64,000 nt of DNA from assembly GCA_003116855.1 (NCBI GenBank), contig BEWT01000005.1, forward strand, positions 1-64,000. The letters are read 5' to 3'. Positions 9,248-18,141 of this stretch are shown here, in pieces. The notes under the pieces were generated by a model. It made no database searches, had not been told where the DNA came from, and was given only the letters and a program-made list of their open reading frames with translations. Numbering within the stretch: position 1 is the first letter of the stretch; the number at the start of each line of letters is the position of its first letter. A program made the translations under genes and the position numbers. The DNA comes from Desulfurococcaceae archaeon AG1 (GTDB lineage: Archaea > Thermoproteota > Thermoprotei_A > Sulfolobales > AG1).

Positions 9248-9958
9248 TCAGGTCTCTTCCTGGGATTCTTCGTAAACTTTTCTCTCGAGGGGAGGCGTCA
9301 TTACCCTCTCCCTGAGATAGTTAACTATCTTTCTAGCCTCTTCCTCAGCAACATGCCTACCTATCTTTTGGGCTTCCAGGATCTTCTGCGCCAACACACT
9401 CTCAGGCGACTCTCCCTCTTGGATAGAGATTCTTAGCCTCTCAAACACCATTGGACTTGGATGCAATATTGCCCCCTTCTTTATAAACAGCTCGTTATCA
9501 AGCCGGGTTACAACAAGCGAGCCAACTTCTTCATCGCCAAGCTTTAGAGTATATACTAGGTCGCCATCCAAGGTCTCGCCAAGCTTTACAACTTGGTACT
9601 CAACGCCTTTTCCAAAAGCCTCTTGCCAGAGTATTGCGCCACCAAGGGATCTGACGATATTATCGATCTCCTTATCCCTTCTGAATACTTCTATCGATAA
9701 TCTAGACGGATCCCATATGATTTTTCCACCCTCTATTTGATAGTCTATCCTTATCCTAACCACATCGCCCTTATCAACCTTAAACCTATCAACAAGAATC
9801 TTATATAGCGTGCTGTTAAGTTCACCAACAGCCCTCGCAACCTCTTGCGACGAGATGACTCCTCCCTTAATCTCGTCTCTGAGCTGAGCAAACGCTGTTC
9901 TCCTAAGCTTATCAGCATATCCACCAGCTATTACATAACCAGAGCTTAATGTTGGCAT
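9248..9958 (-). CDS. Conserved crenarchaeal protein, probably DUF2258 family
   Basis: About 236 residues from ATG 9958, whose SD GGTGAT ends three bases upstream; a longer frame starts at 9976. The N-terminus MPTLSSGYVIAGGYADKLRRTAFAQLRD matches my memory of DUF2258, a family of Thermoproteota with no firm function. The protein looks soluble, with alternating strands and helices and an acidic C-terminal tail. It is convergent with the fix operon, with about 40 bases between stops. The family assignment is from recall and should be searched. Confidence 0.65.
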   Translation of the reverse strand: MPTLSSGYVIAGGYADKLRRTAFAQLRDEIKGGVISSQEVARAVGELNSTLYKILVDRFKVDKGDVVRIRIDYQIEGGKIIWDPSRLSIEVFRRDKEIDNIVRSLGGAILWQEAFGKGVEYQVVKLGETLDGDLVYTLKLGDEEVGSLVVTRLDNELFIKKGAILHPSPMVFERLRISIQEGESPESVLAQKILEAQKIGRHVAEEEARKIVNYLRERVMTPPLERKVYEESQEET

Positions 9959-10039
9959 AGTATCACCATAGATCACTTATATATAAGGGGATAATAAATT
10001 GAACATACTGTTATTAGCAGTTTCATAATAGTAAGTTAA

Positions 10040-10245
10040 TAAGAGTTCGGGCTTCATGACAGTTAGTATCGTTTAATACCAATGGTTCTACCCTTGGTTT
10101 TAAGAGCACCAACACCTCTACCACTAGAACCCATATCATTATACCTCTATTCCTACTTATTCGGGGTTCCTCTATTCATTAGCTCACCTATGTCGAGCTT
10201 CTCTAGCTTGTTGCTGTAGGAGGCAGACGGGCTATGTAGTTAGAA
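10040..10245 (-). mobile_element. Decayed repeat, probably 3' remnant of an IS605-type tnpB (copy A)
   Basis: Read on the minus strand, this stretch shares words and order with the copy at 11940-12170: GAATA[AG]GTAGG, then GATATGGG[CT]TC, ending in CATGAAGCCCGAACTC-like sequence (TATGAAGCTTGGACTC there). A short in-frame peptide (SYSNKLEKLDIGELMNRGTP) resembles the VPHSNESE...GLP peptide of that copy. This position and style fit the C-terminal tail and right end of TnpB genes. No catalytic part remains. The relationship between copies is seen; the tnpB origin is inferred. Confidence 0.45.
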
Positions 10246-10249
10246 CTAA

Positions 10250-10672
10250 CTAAGGGTATGAGACTCTACAGAAGTAGCTGGCTCCCTCGTATAGGGTTAC
10301 CCTTATAATTATATCTTTTCTCCCAATCAGTTTGTATATATTCTCGGCTATCATTAGTGCCATATTCTCTAGGGTTGGGTTGCCTTTATCACATATTGTG
10401 ATCTTTCTAAATAACGTCTGGATCTCATTACTGATCGTATAGCCTTGAGGTACTATCAAAGATCTGTCGAGACTGCTTGCCACACTTTTCACGATTCTTT
10501 CAAGCTCTCTAAGATCTAGTATATAGCCCTCAGAACCCGGCTTTCCAGAAATCTCTACAGATAGCCTATAGGTATGTCCATGCGGTATCAAGTCTATATC
10601 TAGAAAACCATGTGTTATATGCATAGCCTCAAAGTATATACCATCAACCCCAATGCTGATCTCTAAAGCAAT
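10250..10672 (-). CDS. 6-pyruvoyl-tetrahydropterin synthase / QueD-family protein
   Basis: PTPS-fold protein with the zinc-binding His pattern: a His in YFEAMH, then HGH in PHGHTYRLSVEI. The typical YILDLRELERIVK segment and late glutamate region (LYEGASYFC) are present. Family members make 6-carboxytetrahydropterin for deazapurines or act on folate/pterin precursors; the choice cannot be made here. No cysteine lies between the zinc histidines, where QueD carries its catalytic one. The first ATG (10624) falls inside the zinc motif, cutting off the first strand (ALEISIGVDGIYFEA). That strand is in frame upstream, where the only plausible start is ATT at 10672, one base after GGGGGTG. The start is therefore unresolved. 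Confidence 0.72.
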   Translation of the reverse strand: MALEISIGVDGIYFEAMHITHGFLDIDLIPHGHTYRLSVEISGKPGSEGYILDLRELERIVKSVASSLDRSLIVPQGYTISNEIQTLFRKITICDKGNPTLENMALMIAENIYKLIGRKDIIIRVTLYEGASYFCRVSYP

Positions 10673-10889
10673 ACACCCCCTAATATGAATAACAGTCCCG
10701 AATTAATAGCGAAGCCTATCTCCCACTATGATCGGCTAAGCAACATATAGAGAGGTTTAGAGATAGAAACGTTTTAGCCAAGATCGTCTTAATATTATGA
10801 TCGAAAACGATCGCTTTATTTAGAAGAGAGAACCGAGACTATTTTAAGCTCCATCTCTCACTTCTTTTAGCAATTCTGTCTGTCGAGTC

Positions 10890-11501
10890 CTAGGGTAGAG
10901 ACAGTGTTACAAGAACCATATAGCCTCTGGAGTCGGTGATCCTTAAGCTTATCATTGTACCACTGGTGAATCTCTTATCGCTAAATACTATAGCATCGCT
11001 ACCCACAGTTTGGGGATCATTGTAGTTGATGATAACTATCCTAAGAACCTTTAACTCACCTGGCATAACCGCTAGTGCAGGAGTCCTTGTATTGGGAAAT
11101 CCCGCAGGTGTAACAATATCATCGTTAATCACTATATCTATGTAGGGGATCTCGAAAGCCAAGCCACCATTATTCCTTATGCTAAGCACCAGATCCCACA
11201 TAACCCTATCTTCTACAACAGCAACCCTAGAGATCCTCATAACTCTTACATCGATCATAGGCTGAGAAGCGCTTCCTTGGAAGACTCCAAGGATGAGTGA
11301 TGCAAACAAAGCGGAAAGCAGTGTAGCAAGCAGAGTGAGGCCTGTTACAACTATGACTTGACTATTAGTAGCATTCTTAAGAGCCTTACACCACAGACGG
11401 GTAGGCAAATTAGAAATAACCAGATAATGACTATATATATTACCTTTAGAAGATCTACCACAACCCATATGTCTTACCCTCTCAACCACCATATAGATCA
11501 T
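10890..11501 (-). CDS. Membrane-anchored extracytoplasmic protein, unknown
   Basis: About 203 residues. One hydrophobic helix (VIVVTGLTLLATLLSALFASLILGVF) follows a basic region, then a beta-rich domain (VRVMRISRVAVVEDRVMWDLVLSIRNNGG...) ending in RITDSRGYMVLVTLSLP. The plan is like archaeal type IV pilin-like or FlaF/FlaG-like proteins: one N-terminal anchor and an external beta-sandwich. I do not see a clear prepilin cleavage motif. The first start is ATG 11501; a start nearer the hydrophobic segment is possible. No partner genes are adjacent, so function is unknown. Confidence 0.6.
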   Translation of the reverse strand: MIYMVVERVRHMGCGRSSKGNIYSHYLVISNLPTRLWCKALKNATNSQVIVVTGLTLLATLLSALFASLILGVFQGSASQPMIDVRVMRISRVAVVEDRVMWDLVLSIRNNGGLAFEIPYIDIVINDDIVTPAGFPNTRTPALAVMPGELKVLRIVIINYNDPQTVGSDAIVFSDKRFTSGTMISLRITDSRGYMVLVTLSLP

Positions 11502-11939
11502 TTGTTATTGATCTGTGGAGGAATATATTAAGTAACCGTGCAAAAATTATAGAATATCATATGAAAATATTTTAAGTATTACCGAGAAAAATAGAATCAA
11601 TTTCACATCACTCCTCATAATAATAGACTAAAGCGTAAATAATAATTTATCATTGCCTACCATATTGCTTTCTTTTTTTGCTAAGTATCCCAGCCTCTCT
11701 ATGCTTGTTAATTTACATGGCTATAATAACGCTAAATCGGATCGCGGCTACCACACGCAATCACCGCGCAGTAATGGCAACAAGAATAACAGCAGACTTT
11801 GGATCGATACTTGTCATTCATATCCTATTGAGAGAATCTCACAGCATATGGGTTGTTAACGTTCAATTCAAGATACACAACCGCATAAAAACAATTAAGG
11901 GTTAGGTGGGATGAGCTATTAACTAAATAGGACAGAAGC
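11502..11939. other. Long stretch with only a weak small ORF
   Basis: Most of this AT-rich stretch shows nothing recognisable. A plus-strand frame at 11678-11905 would give a 75-residue peptide with two hydrophobic parts (LCLLIYMAIITLNRIA and ILVIHILLRESHSIWVV). It has no SD and poor codon use, and it overlaps another frame, so I treat it as doubtful or a remnant. Confidence 0.35.
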
Positions 11940-12170
11940 TACTTGCACAGAGTCCAAGCTTCATAGTAGTTGGTATTTTGGTACTAACTGCTCTTCAACA
12001 GGCTTCAATGCTCTCAGAGCCCTTTTCATTGGAGCCCATATCCTTGGCCCCTACCTATTCAAGGCAACCCCAACCCACAGCTCCCCCTCATAGCATGCTC
12101 TGATTCATTGCTGTGAGGAACCCACATCCTGGCTCTACCATAAAATAACAGACTTCTACTACGTTCTAAA
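11940..12170 (-). mobile_element. Decayed repeat, probably 3' remnant of an IS605-type tnpB (copy B)
   Basis: The best preserved of four related non-coding copies. On the minus strand it begins with TTTTATGGTAGAGCCAGGATG and continues in frame as FYGRARMWVPHSNESE...RGSCGLGLP, then passes GAATAGGTAGGGGCC and GATATGGGCTCC to a TATGAAGC-containing end. Upstream bases ACGTAGTAG.AGTC fit the VVAV that ends the last zinc-finger segment of TnpB proteins. The catalytic part is absent. The remaining 12171-12265 shows nothing recognisable. Confidence 0.5.
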
Positions 12171-12265
12171 ACAAAACTACAAGTCCATTATCAATCCATA
12201 TAAACTCTCATGAAAACCGAAACCGTTAGCTATTGCTAAATGAGACTCTATCGGGAGATTCGAGT

Positions 12266-12802
12266 TTAGCTGCACGAAACCAGTACCATTCCATCTATTA
12301 TTGGTAGAAGCTCCTCTAAAGGTTTCTGATTGCAAGTCTCTACCAGGATCCTTCCAGCTGCTGCTCCAGCATATATTTTGAGATCTCTTGCCATGGATCT
12401 TGCTCTTAATGGGATGATTGTTATGTCGGGGACTAGAAGGGCTATTATGCCTAGATTGTATTGCAAATGACCCTCGTGGATTCTTATAGCTATGCTCCTA
12501 TACGCCTCCTGAGCGATCCTCAGCGTCTCCACAGTTTTAAGCAGCTTTAGGTCTAGTGCTACTACGAGGTTCCAGAGAGATGCTATGAGATCTAGGCCTC
12601 TTGGTGGTTTCTCTGGATCTATGAGAGCTATGATCTCGAGATCCCCCACGGGCTCTTTAGGATCGACTCCGCAGCTCTTCATAGCATCAACAATCATGGC
12701 TGGAGATACAGAGTCCACATCCCTCAGATCTATGTATATACCATCAACCCTAGAGGGGCGTTCACCCGCATGTGGCTCCATATACATCTTCAAATGCTTC
12801 AT
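12266..12802 (-). CDS. Conserved hypothetical soluble protein
   Basis: A 178-residue protein that I do not recognise. It has alternating strands and helices (GIYIDLRDVDSVSPAMIVDAM, LEIIALIDPEKP, GIIALLVPDITIIPL, GRILVETCN) suggesting a Rossmann-like or DHH-like fold. There is no membrane segment and no clear metal motif. The ATG start at 12802 is preceded by AGGTG as SD. The next gene upstream, a phosphodiesterase, is 15 bases away in the same direction, so the two are probably co-transcribed. Confidence 0.6.
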   Translation of the reverse strand: MKHLKMYMEPHAGERPSRVDGIYIDLRDVDSVSPAMIVDAMKSCGVDPKEPVGDLEIIALIDPEKPPRGLDLIASLWNLVVALDLKLLKTVETLRIAQEAYRSIAIRIHEGHLQYNLGIIALLVPDITIIPLRARSMARDLKIYAGAAAGRILVETCNQKPLEELLPIIDGMVLVSCS

Positions 12803-12817
12803 AAAAACACCTTAGTG

Positions 12818-13327
12818 CTAAATCTCAACTATCCTTGCTTCCATCCTGGTTATGTCAAGAACCGCGACTGTAGATCTCCCAGTAAGGATTCCATAAACCT
12901 CTCCCGGATTTATGATCAGAGTTCCTTTCTCAACCCTTACATCTGGTTCATGCGTATGTCCATAGAGAACCAGATCATAATCACCGCTTTTGGCAATACT
13001 GTTAATAATAGCCCTAGTCTTTTCCTTAGAACCATATCCATGAACCATGAATACCCGTTTACCCCCAATCTCTAACTCGAACGGTGGTTCATAGAGCTCC
13101 TGACCAGCCCTCAACACTATCTCCCTTAAACCCAATTTCTCTCCATCATTGTTACCAAGGATCCCGACAAACCTAACCCCGCTCTTCAGTATCCTTGCAA
13201 GCGAAAACGGTGCCACATAATCTCCTAAATGTATTATCATCCTAACCCCGCTGCTAGAGAAAAAGCTCATAGCAGCATCTATTTTGGCAATATTATCATG
13301 GCTATCACTCATAATGCCTATGAGCAT
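12818..13327 (-). CDS. YfcE/MJ0936-type metallophosphodiesterase
   Basis: A 169-residue calcineurin-like phosphoesterase. The metal motifs are in order: SDSHDN at the N-terminus, GDY, GNND, then MVHGYG and YGHTHEPD. This matches the short YfcE/MJ0936 family, which hydrolyses phosphodiesters such as bis-p-nitrophenyl phosphate in vitro; natural substrates are not known. GGTGGT three bases before the ATG at 13327 is a clear SD. It probably heads a two-gene unit with the downstream hypothetical gene. Confidence 0.88.
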   Translation of the reverse strand: MLIGIMSDSHDNIAKIDAAMSFFSSSGVRMIIHLGDYVAPFSLARILKSGVRFVGILGNNDGEKLGLREIVLRAGQELYEPPFELEIGGKRVFMVHGYGSKEKTRAIINSIAKSGDYDLVLYGHTHEPDVRVEKGTLIINPGEVYGILTGRSTVAVLDITRMEARIVEI

Positions 13328-13589
13328 AGAACCACCATCGATCCTCTACCACTAACGCTTTTAAGCAGAAACCCGTAGCCAACGTTTCGGATTTTACGAG
13401 GGTTTATAAGAGCTAATACTAAATCCGTGGTTCTACGAGAACATAAGACTCGGTGAAATATTTTGCAGAGACACCCGCCCACGATTTATTTCATAAAGAC
13501 CTAAACAATAAGGAATAAAGGACTAGCGTGATAGAAGTTCGTATCAAAGCTTTCTACCGGTCAAAAGTCTAAAGTGTGGTGGCTACGTT

Positions 13590-14489
13590 TTGAAGGTTAT
13601 TCTTGACATGGATCCTGGTATAGATGATGCGGTGGCACTCATAATGGCGCTAGGGTCTAGAGATGTAGAGATCCTCGGAGTAACAGTTGTCTCAGGCAAC
13701 GTTCCTGTGGATCAGGGTGTTAGGAACGTGTTCAGAATAACCGATTACCTAGGTAGGAAGGTTGATATCTATAGAGGCTCTGAGAAACCCCTCATAAGAG
13801 ATTTGGTGACCTCTGAACATATACATGGTTCCGATGGTCTTGGAGACTCTGACTTATCTCTTAGAGACGGGATTACTGCTAGAGAGAATGCTATTAAATT
13901 TATCGTCGAATCGATCCTTGGTGAGAGGGTCTCTATAGTTGCTACAGGTCCCCTCACCAACATAGCTAAAGCCATCCTTATCGAGCCAAACATCTCCTCT
14001 AAAGTCGAGGAGATCGTGGTTATGGGCGGGTGCTTTGGATTAACAAGATACGCTAAGGGTAATGTAACGCCATATTCAGAATATAACTTTTACGTAGATC
14101 CCGAAGCTGCTAAGATTGTGATCAGGTCAGGGGCTAGGATCAGAATCGTAGGTTTGGACGTAACCCAAAACCCCTCATCAGTGCTCACCAGAGAAAGGGC
14201 CGAAGATCTCAGGAATATTGGTAAAGGTGGAGAGCTTATATATAGAATAACCCGCAAACCACTTATCGAGAGAGGATATTTCGAGCTCCACGACGCCATT
14301 GCTATGGCGTCGAAAATAGACCATGGCATTGTTGCGTTCAAAGAATTGTATATTTCGATAGATACATGTTATGAAAGGGGTAGAAGCTATGTATATACAG
14401 AGCCTTCTAACTCTGATGGGAAAGCGCTGGTGGGATACGACATCGATTCGGAGAGGTTCTATAGCCTGCTCAGAGAGACACTAAAATAA
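13590..14489 (+). CDS. Inosine/uridine-preferring nucleoside hydrolase family protein
   Basis: A 299-residue protein with the calcium-binding family motif DMDPGIDDAVA at residues 6-16 and a second motif region VSIVATGPLTNIAKAI. ELHDAIAM near residue 230 gives the late aspartate ligand. These enzymes cleave the N-glycosidic bond of ribonucleosides for base salvage. The TTG start follows GGTGG by seven bases. Length and motifs are complete. The base preference cannot be read from sequence. Confidence 0.88.
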   Translation: MKVILDMDPGIDDAVALIMALGSRDVEILGVTVVSGNVPVDQGVRNVFRITDYLGRKVDIYRGSEKPLIRDLVTSEHIHGSDGLGDSDLSLRDGITARENAIKFIVESILGERVSIVATGPLTNIAKAILIEPNISSKVEEIVVMGGCFGLTRYAKGNVTPYSEYNFYVDPEAAKIVIRSGARIRIVGLDVTQNPSSVLTRERAEDLRNIGKGGELIYRITRKPLIERGYFELHDAIAMASKIDHGIVAFKELYISIDTCYERGRSYVYTEPSNSDGKALVGYDIDSERFYSLLRETLK

Positions 14490-14628
14490 TATATCCAAGC
14501 AGCACCATGAAAAAATAATTATTATTCTTATGTCCCGCTTAGATGGAATAATAATTTTTATCGGAACAATATGGACCACAGTATCCCTTAAAACAGCCTG
14601 CGAAACATACTATAGTGAAGGTGAGAAG

Positions 14629-15237
14629 ATGCAGAGCATGAAAAAGATCCTAGTAATAGGACTTCTGCTGGCGATATCGATAGGACTCGCATATCCACTA
14701 GCAGTCTCAGCTCTCTCTATAGCGACCGGTAACATTAGTAAGCAAAGCCCTCATAACTATGCCGCGATCTCGAACGACGATCTGGAGGATGGTTATTACG
14801 CATTCGCTAAACATATTGCTACTCAGAAGCGTGGTGAAGGCCATGATGACGATCATGATGATCGTTACCATCATTCACGCGTGCTTGGAAGAACAGTGCT
14901 TTCAGCATTCATCAACATAACCGATACAAATATACCCAACACCTCAGTTGGTGATAAAGCCTCATTAGTGCTTCTCAAGAAAGGAGGCAACTACAGTCTG
15001 TTATTGATTGTAAAAGCTAAGAGTAGTAAGCATGTGTACCTAGCTATGGTGAATGTGACAAGCCTCACGGTGGACTCTGATAAAATTTCGATAAATGGTT
15101 CCATAAGTAGAAGCAACATACCAGGGTTCAATGCCGACTCTCAGATATCTATAGAGGTTAAAATAGGGTTTGCCAGCGTTACCTCAGGATCCTACCAGCT
15201 TAGCGGCAACGTTCTAAGCCTTGTATTTAAGAGATAG
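14629..15237 (+). CDS. Exported protein with His/Asp-rich segment
   Basis: About 202 residues from ATG 14629, chosen because GGTGA precedes it and a signal peptide starts there (MQSMKKILVIGLLLAISIGLAYPLAVSA). After the signal comes a segment rich in Asp and His (GEGHDDDHDDRYHH), then a beta-rich domain (KASLVLLKKGG, SLLLIVKAK, VYLAMVNVTSLTV, SISIEVKIGFASV). The His/Asp run probably binds divalent metal outside the cell. I do not recognise the family. A longer frame back to 14530 lacks sense as a signal peptide. No neighbours suggest a pathway. Confidence 0.65.
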   Translation: MQSMKKILVIGLLLAISIGLAYPLAVSALSIATGNISKQSPHNYAAISNDDLEDGYYAFAKHIATQKRGEGHDDDHDDRYHHSRVLGRTVLSAFINITDTNIPNTSVGDKASLVLLKKGGNYSLLLIVKAKSSKHVYLAMVNVTSLTVDSDKISINGSISRSNIPGFNADSQISIEVKIGFASVTSGSYQLSGNVLSLVFKR

Positions 15238-15307
15238 AATAAGATTTTTTATAAACTATAAATACAAATGTTTTTTAATACTCTATCACAGAACTAACAA
15301 TGATTTA

Positions 15308-15592
15308 TCATTTAGCCAAACCATAACTACCGATCTTGCTGTCATCAAAGCCTTCCAGACTCTTTATAGCACTGTCTATTAACATTAGTATCTCATCAGC
15401 CGTTGATCTGCATGTGAGTATCCTATCCTCGTGGCATTCGAAAACTATATATATAGATCTATTTCTCTTCTCCATACGTATAACAACTCCCTTGGGTATA
15501 TCTATGTTATCAGGCTCTAGAGATCTGATCACAATATCCGGGTCTAGACCTTCTGTACTTATCTCTACCTCAATCCTAATGATTACTGCAAT
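15308..15592 (-). CDS. pcc1: KEOPS complex subunit Pcc1
   Basis: A 94-residue protein from the proposed AUU start. The order matches Pcc1: first strand AVIIRIEVEIS, then IVIRSLEPDN, a strand pair (VVIRMEKRNRSIYIVFEC) and the final helix ADEILMLIDSAIKSLE. Pcc1 is the dimerising subunit of KEOPS, which with Kae1 makes t6A on tRNA. The first standard start (GTG 15532) would delete the first strand. GGTGGT (15604-15599) and a six-base spacer precede ATT at 15592. The reading overlaps the end of the RecJ-like gene by ten bases, as expected for an rps15/recJ/pcc1 operon. No kae1 or bud32 is in the window. Confidence 0.78.
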   Translation of the reverse strand: MAVIIRIEVEISTEGLDPDIVIRSLEPDNIDIPKGVVIRMEKRNRSIYIVFECHEDRILTCRSTADEILMLIDSAIKSLEGFDDSKIGSYGLAK

Positions 15593-16761
15593 AAGCTAAC
15601 CACCTCAGCAGCCCCTTGAACGCTCTCAACAATGGCTAGCCCGCCTGGTGTTATTCTCAGCCCCTTCATGGATACAGGGTCTATTGTTTTATCAACAGGT
15701 ATGGCGTAGCCTTCCTCTATCTCGTAAACAGCATAGCCATTATAGTGTGAAAGCAGTGCTAGTATTCTATGCACGGGCCATATTATGTTTACAGAGATCC
15801 TCGGATATATAGTCACCACCCTGCCCTTTACTGAGTACGTTGATACTCTCTTACTCTTATCAATAATATCCTTTAGATAGTCGATAATCATTTTTTTATG
15901 ATCTAGACACCTATATGCTATTCTGGATAGCCCTGGCATACCTGTTGATATATAGGATGAAACCTCCGGGGACCCGCTGGCTATAGAGGCTAATAGGCAT
16001 ATGTGGAGCTCGTAAGGATCTACAAAAGGATATTCATCCCAGTATATAGGTTTTAACCCTACTGAGACGAGCTCCAACCCTGTCAGATCGTTGATAGCTT
16101 TTGAGAGCCTCTTAAGCGCCTCCTTATCACTCTGCTGTATAGAACCAACGATCTCTGAAACTTTGGAGGGGTTGCCTGTGACTCCTGGTATATAGGGATC
16201 CAGAGTGTTTTCAAAGACATATGATAAGCTGTCCCAAACCCCAAAACCCATGACCTTCAACCCTTCCTTTATATGGCTAGAATCCGAGCCAAAGACCTCT
16301 CCAAGGCCGGAGATAATTTTATCATCAACACTTGATAGGAGATTTTTTGAAAAGGAAGCCATATGACCAGCTACAGCAGCGCCTCTAAGCTCTCTTGGGA
16401 CTTGATAGAACTGTGAGACCGCTTCTAAGACTTCTTGAGATATAGATCCCGACGCATATATGATAATCCACTCACCGATCTTCGGACCTTCATCCCTCCT
16501 CCTGAGGATAGCTAGGCCTCCTCCACCTCTAGGGGGTTTTGAACCTATTATGAGCGAGGTATCAGGAGGTGTTGTTGTTAATAGTGTCGATGCTGATGAA
16601 ACCCCTACATCGATCTTATGTGCACCCATTAACCTTATAATTATAGATGCCGCTATCACGGAATCTATATCATGCGAAACATAGATCTCACAGTACTTCT
16701 TATCAAGAAGCTTTTTAAGAAATTCACCGATAATACCTCGACTACTGCTCTGCTGATCCAA
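15583..16761 (-). CDS. RecJ/Cdc45-like DHH-family protein (probable GINS partner)
   Basis: A 392-residue protein with a degenerate DHH phosphoesterase plan. The DHH motif region is SHDIDSVIAASIIIRLMG near residues 29-46, and a C-terminal DHHA1-like part includes SVKGRVVTIYPRISVN. Key aspartates and histidines of active RecJ are mostly lost. In Sulfolobus the inactive RecJ-like RecJdbh binds GINS as the Cdc45 counterpart in the CMG helicase, and its gene lies beside rps15; this gene has the same neighbours (rps15 upstream, pcc1 downstream). Role assignment rests on context plus weak motif similarity. Start TTG 16761 follows GGGAG. Confidence 0.65.
   Translation of the reverse strand: MDQQSSSRGIIGEFLKKLLDKKYCEIYVSHDIDSVIAASIIIRLMGAHKIDVGVSSASTLLTTTPPDTSLIIGSKPPRGGGGLAILRRRDEGPKIGEWIIIYASGSISQEVLEAVSQFYQVPRELRGAAVAGHMASFSKNLLSSVDDKIISGLGEVFGSDSSHIKEGLKVMGFGVWDSLSYVFENTLDPYIPGVTGNPSKVSEIVGSIQQSDKEALKRLSKAINDLTGLELVSVGLKPIYWDEYPFVDPYELHICLLASIASGSPEVSSYISTGMPGLSRIAYRCLDHKKMIIDYLKDIIDKSKRVSTYSVKGRVVTIYPRISVNIIWPVHRILALLSHYNGYAVYEIEEGYAIPVDKTIDPVSMKGLRITPGGLAIVESVQGAAEVVSLLQ
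15590..15604 (-). promoter_or_regulatory. SD site and AUU start of pcc1
   Basis: On the minus strand GGTGGT at 15604-15599, spacer TAGCTT, then ATT at 15592-15590. The overlapping TTG one base away is in the frame of the upstream gene and meets a stop within two codons, so it cannot start pcc1. Confidence 0.6.
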
Positions 16762-16764
16762 TAG

Positions 16765-17244
16765 CTAGCTCCCAGCCCTTCCGACGGTTACCTGCTGCGC
16801 TACTAGAAGCTTCGCTCTTTCCCTATCATACTCCCAATCCGGTGGTAGTTTCCCGACTCTTTTGTAATACTTAACCAGCCTCCTTATCTTTGACTCTATT
16901 TCTACTAAACCCCTCTTCGAGTGAATATCTTTGGGGTGCTCTTCAAGATGTCTTAAGAGGTTCACAGCACGTTTTATAAGGTTGAACAGATCCTCTGGAA
17001 TTTCGGGGGCAAGTCCATGCTTCTCAAGAACCTTTGTTAGCTTCACACCAAGAACCGATTTTGTGAGGGGAACGCCATACTGATCCCTTAGTATGAGGCC
17101 TATCATTGAGGGCGGATACCCCATCTTGCTAAGCTCAACAATAATTGTTTCTATCTCCTCTGGCCTCATCTTAACCCATTTTGGCGGCCCAGCTCTCACA
17201 GGCCTTGTTGAGTGCGATTGCCCCTTATCCCTCTTTCTATTCAA
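16765..17244 (-). CDS. rps15: 30S ribosomal protein S15 (archaeal type)
   Basis: A 159-residue S15. It has the archaeal N-terminal extension ([24 protein letters not shown]) and [19 protein letters not shown], then the S15 helical core with [35 protein letters not shown]15 binds the central domain of 16S rRNA early in assembly. Start is TTG at 17244. It is followed after three bases by the RecJ/Cdc45-like gene, a conserved crenarchaeal arrangement. Confidence 0.95.
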   Translation of the reverse strand: MNRKRDKGQSHSTRPVRAGPPKWVKMRPEEIETIIVELSKMGYPPSMIGLILRDQYGVPLTKSVLGVKLTKVLEKHGLAPEIPEDLFNLIKRAVNLLRHLEEHPKDIHSKRGLVEIESKIRRLVKYYKRVGKLPPDWEYDRERAKLLVAQQVTVGRAGS

Positions 17245-17357
17245 ACAAACACCAAAAGAAGAATAGTGTGGAGAAATATAAAAATTCTCTATGAAGCAGG
17301 GTAAAAAGATGACAGTGCTATTTTTAAGGAGCTTTGCTTGTGCTCTATTTTATAATT

Positions 17358-18011
17358 CTAGGAAACCTTCGTTTCAGCTTTACTCTCGGTTGTAGATACA
17401 GAGGGTAGTTCTGGGAAGCTCTCTTTCATCCTCTGCTCAGCAACAATCCTGGCTTCCTCGAGGATCTTTCTAGCCTCTGGCGATGAGTATGTAGCCTCTG
17501 TGAAGCCTACGCTGAGACCCTCACCGCTCTCTGTCACTACTTCTCTCAGGTTCTCTTCGAGCTCTATCATCTCGTATGAGAACTCAGGCATTATTCCCCT
17601 AACAAGGCCTCTGAGCTCTCTAACAACACCTATTACTGGTGCTAGTTGCACGAAGGCCTCACCCATTAGAACCACTGTCTCTATCCTCATCGAGATCTGC
17701 TCGAGCGCGATCTGAACCACTGTTAGCTGTTTAACAGCCTTCCTTATCTCAGCTATCTCGTTGGCAAGCATAGTGGCTCTCGTTGTATCCTTAGATATGA
17801 GGGCATCAACCACTCTCTCGAATAACACTCTATCCCTCTCCTTCATCCTCTCGAGCTGGATTCCTATCCTGCTAACCAACCCCTTTATCTTATAATTAGC
17901 CATGAGGAGCTTGTACTTTATAGGCTCTTTCTTAGCAAAGGCCTTCTTAAGCTTCTCACCAACACTTTCTCCGCCCTCCCATCTCTTGGCAATGTCGACT
18001 ATGTTTCCCAC
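17358..18011 (-). CDS. ESCRT-III-like cell division protein (CdvB family)
   Basis: A 217-residue, highly charged helical protein with the Snf7/ESCRT-III core: helices GEKLKKAFAKKEPIKYKLLMANYKI, RIGIQLERMKERDRVLFERVV and a central ANEIAEIRKAVKQLTVVQIALEQISMRIETV. In Thermoproteota, CdvB and its paralogs form constricting filaments in cytokinesis and vesicle budding. The C-terminal tail is short and has no clear winged helix or MIM motif, so it fits a CdvB1/B2-type paralog better than CdvB proper. No cdvA or cdvC is adjacent. The GTG start is seven bases after GAGGTGTG. Confidence 0.85.
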   Translation of the reverse strand: MGNIVDIAKRWEGGESVGEKLKKAFAKKEPIKYKLLMANYKIKGLVSRIGIQLERMKERDRVLFERVVDALISKDTTRATMLANEIAEIRKAVKQLTVVQIALEQISMRIETVVLMGEAFVQLAPVIGVVRELRGLVRGIMPEFSYEMIELEENLREVVTESGEGLSVGFTEATYSSPEARKILEEARIVAEQRMKESFPELPSVSTTESKAETKVS

Positions 18012-18141
18012 CTATCTACACACCTCGAATAGTATGCTTTTACCCTCTGGGGTATTTAAGACAAACCCCCAATTGCGTTGCTAATTACTCACTATACCTT
18101 AACAGACAACTAGCAGATCTCTAGAAAAACCTATAGATCAT

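Noticed and set aside
10639-12755. Shared ATATACCATCAACCC near 10637 and 12739
   Set aside because: Both encode GVDGIY/RVDGIY-like peptides in different genes; a chance coding match, not a repeat element.
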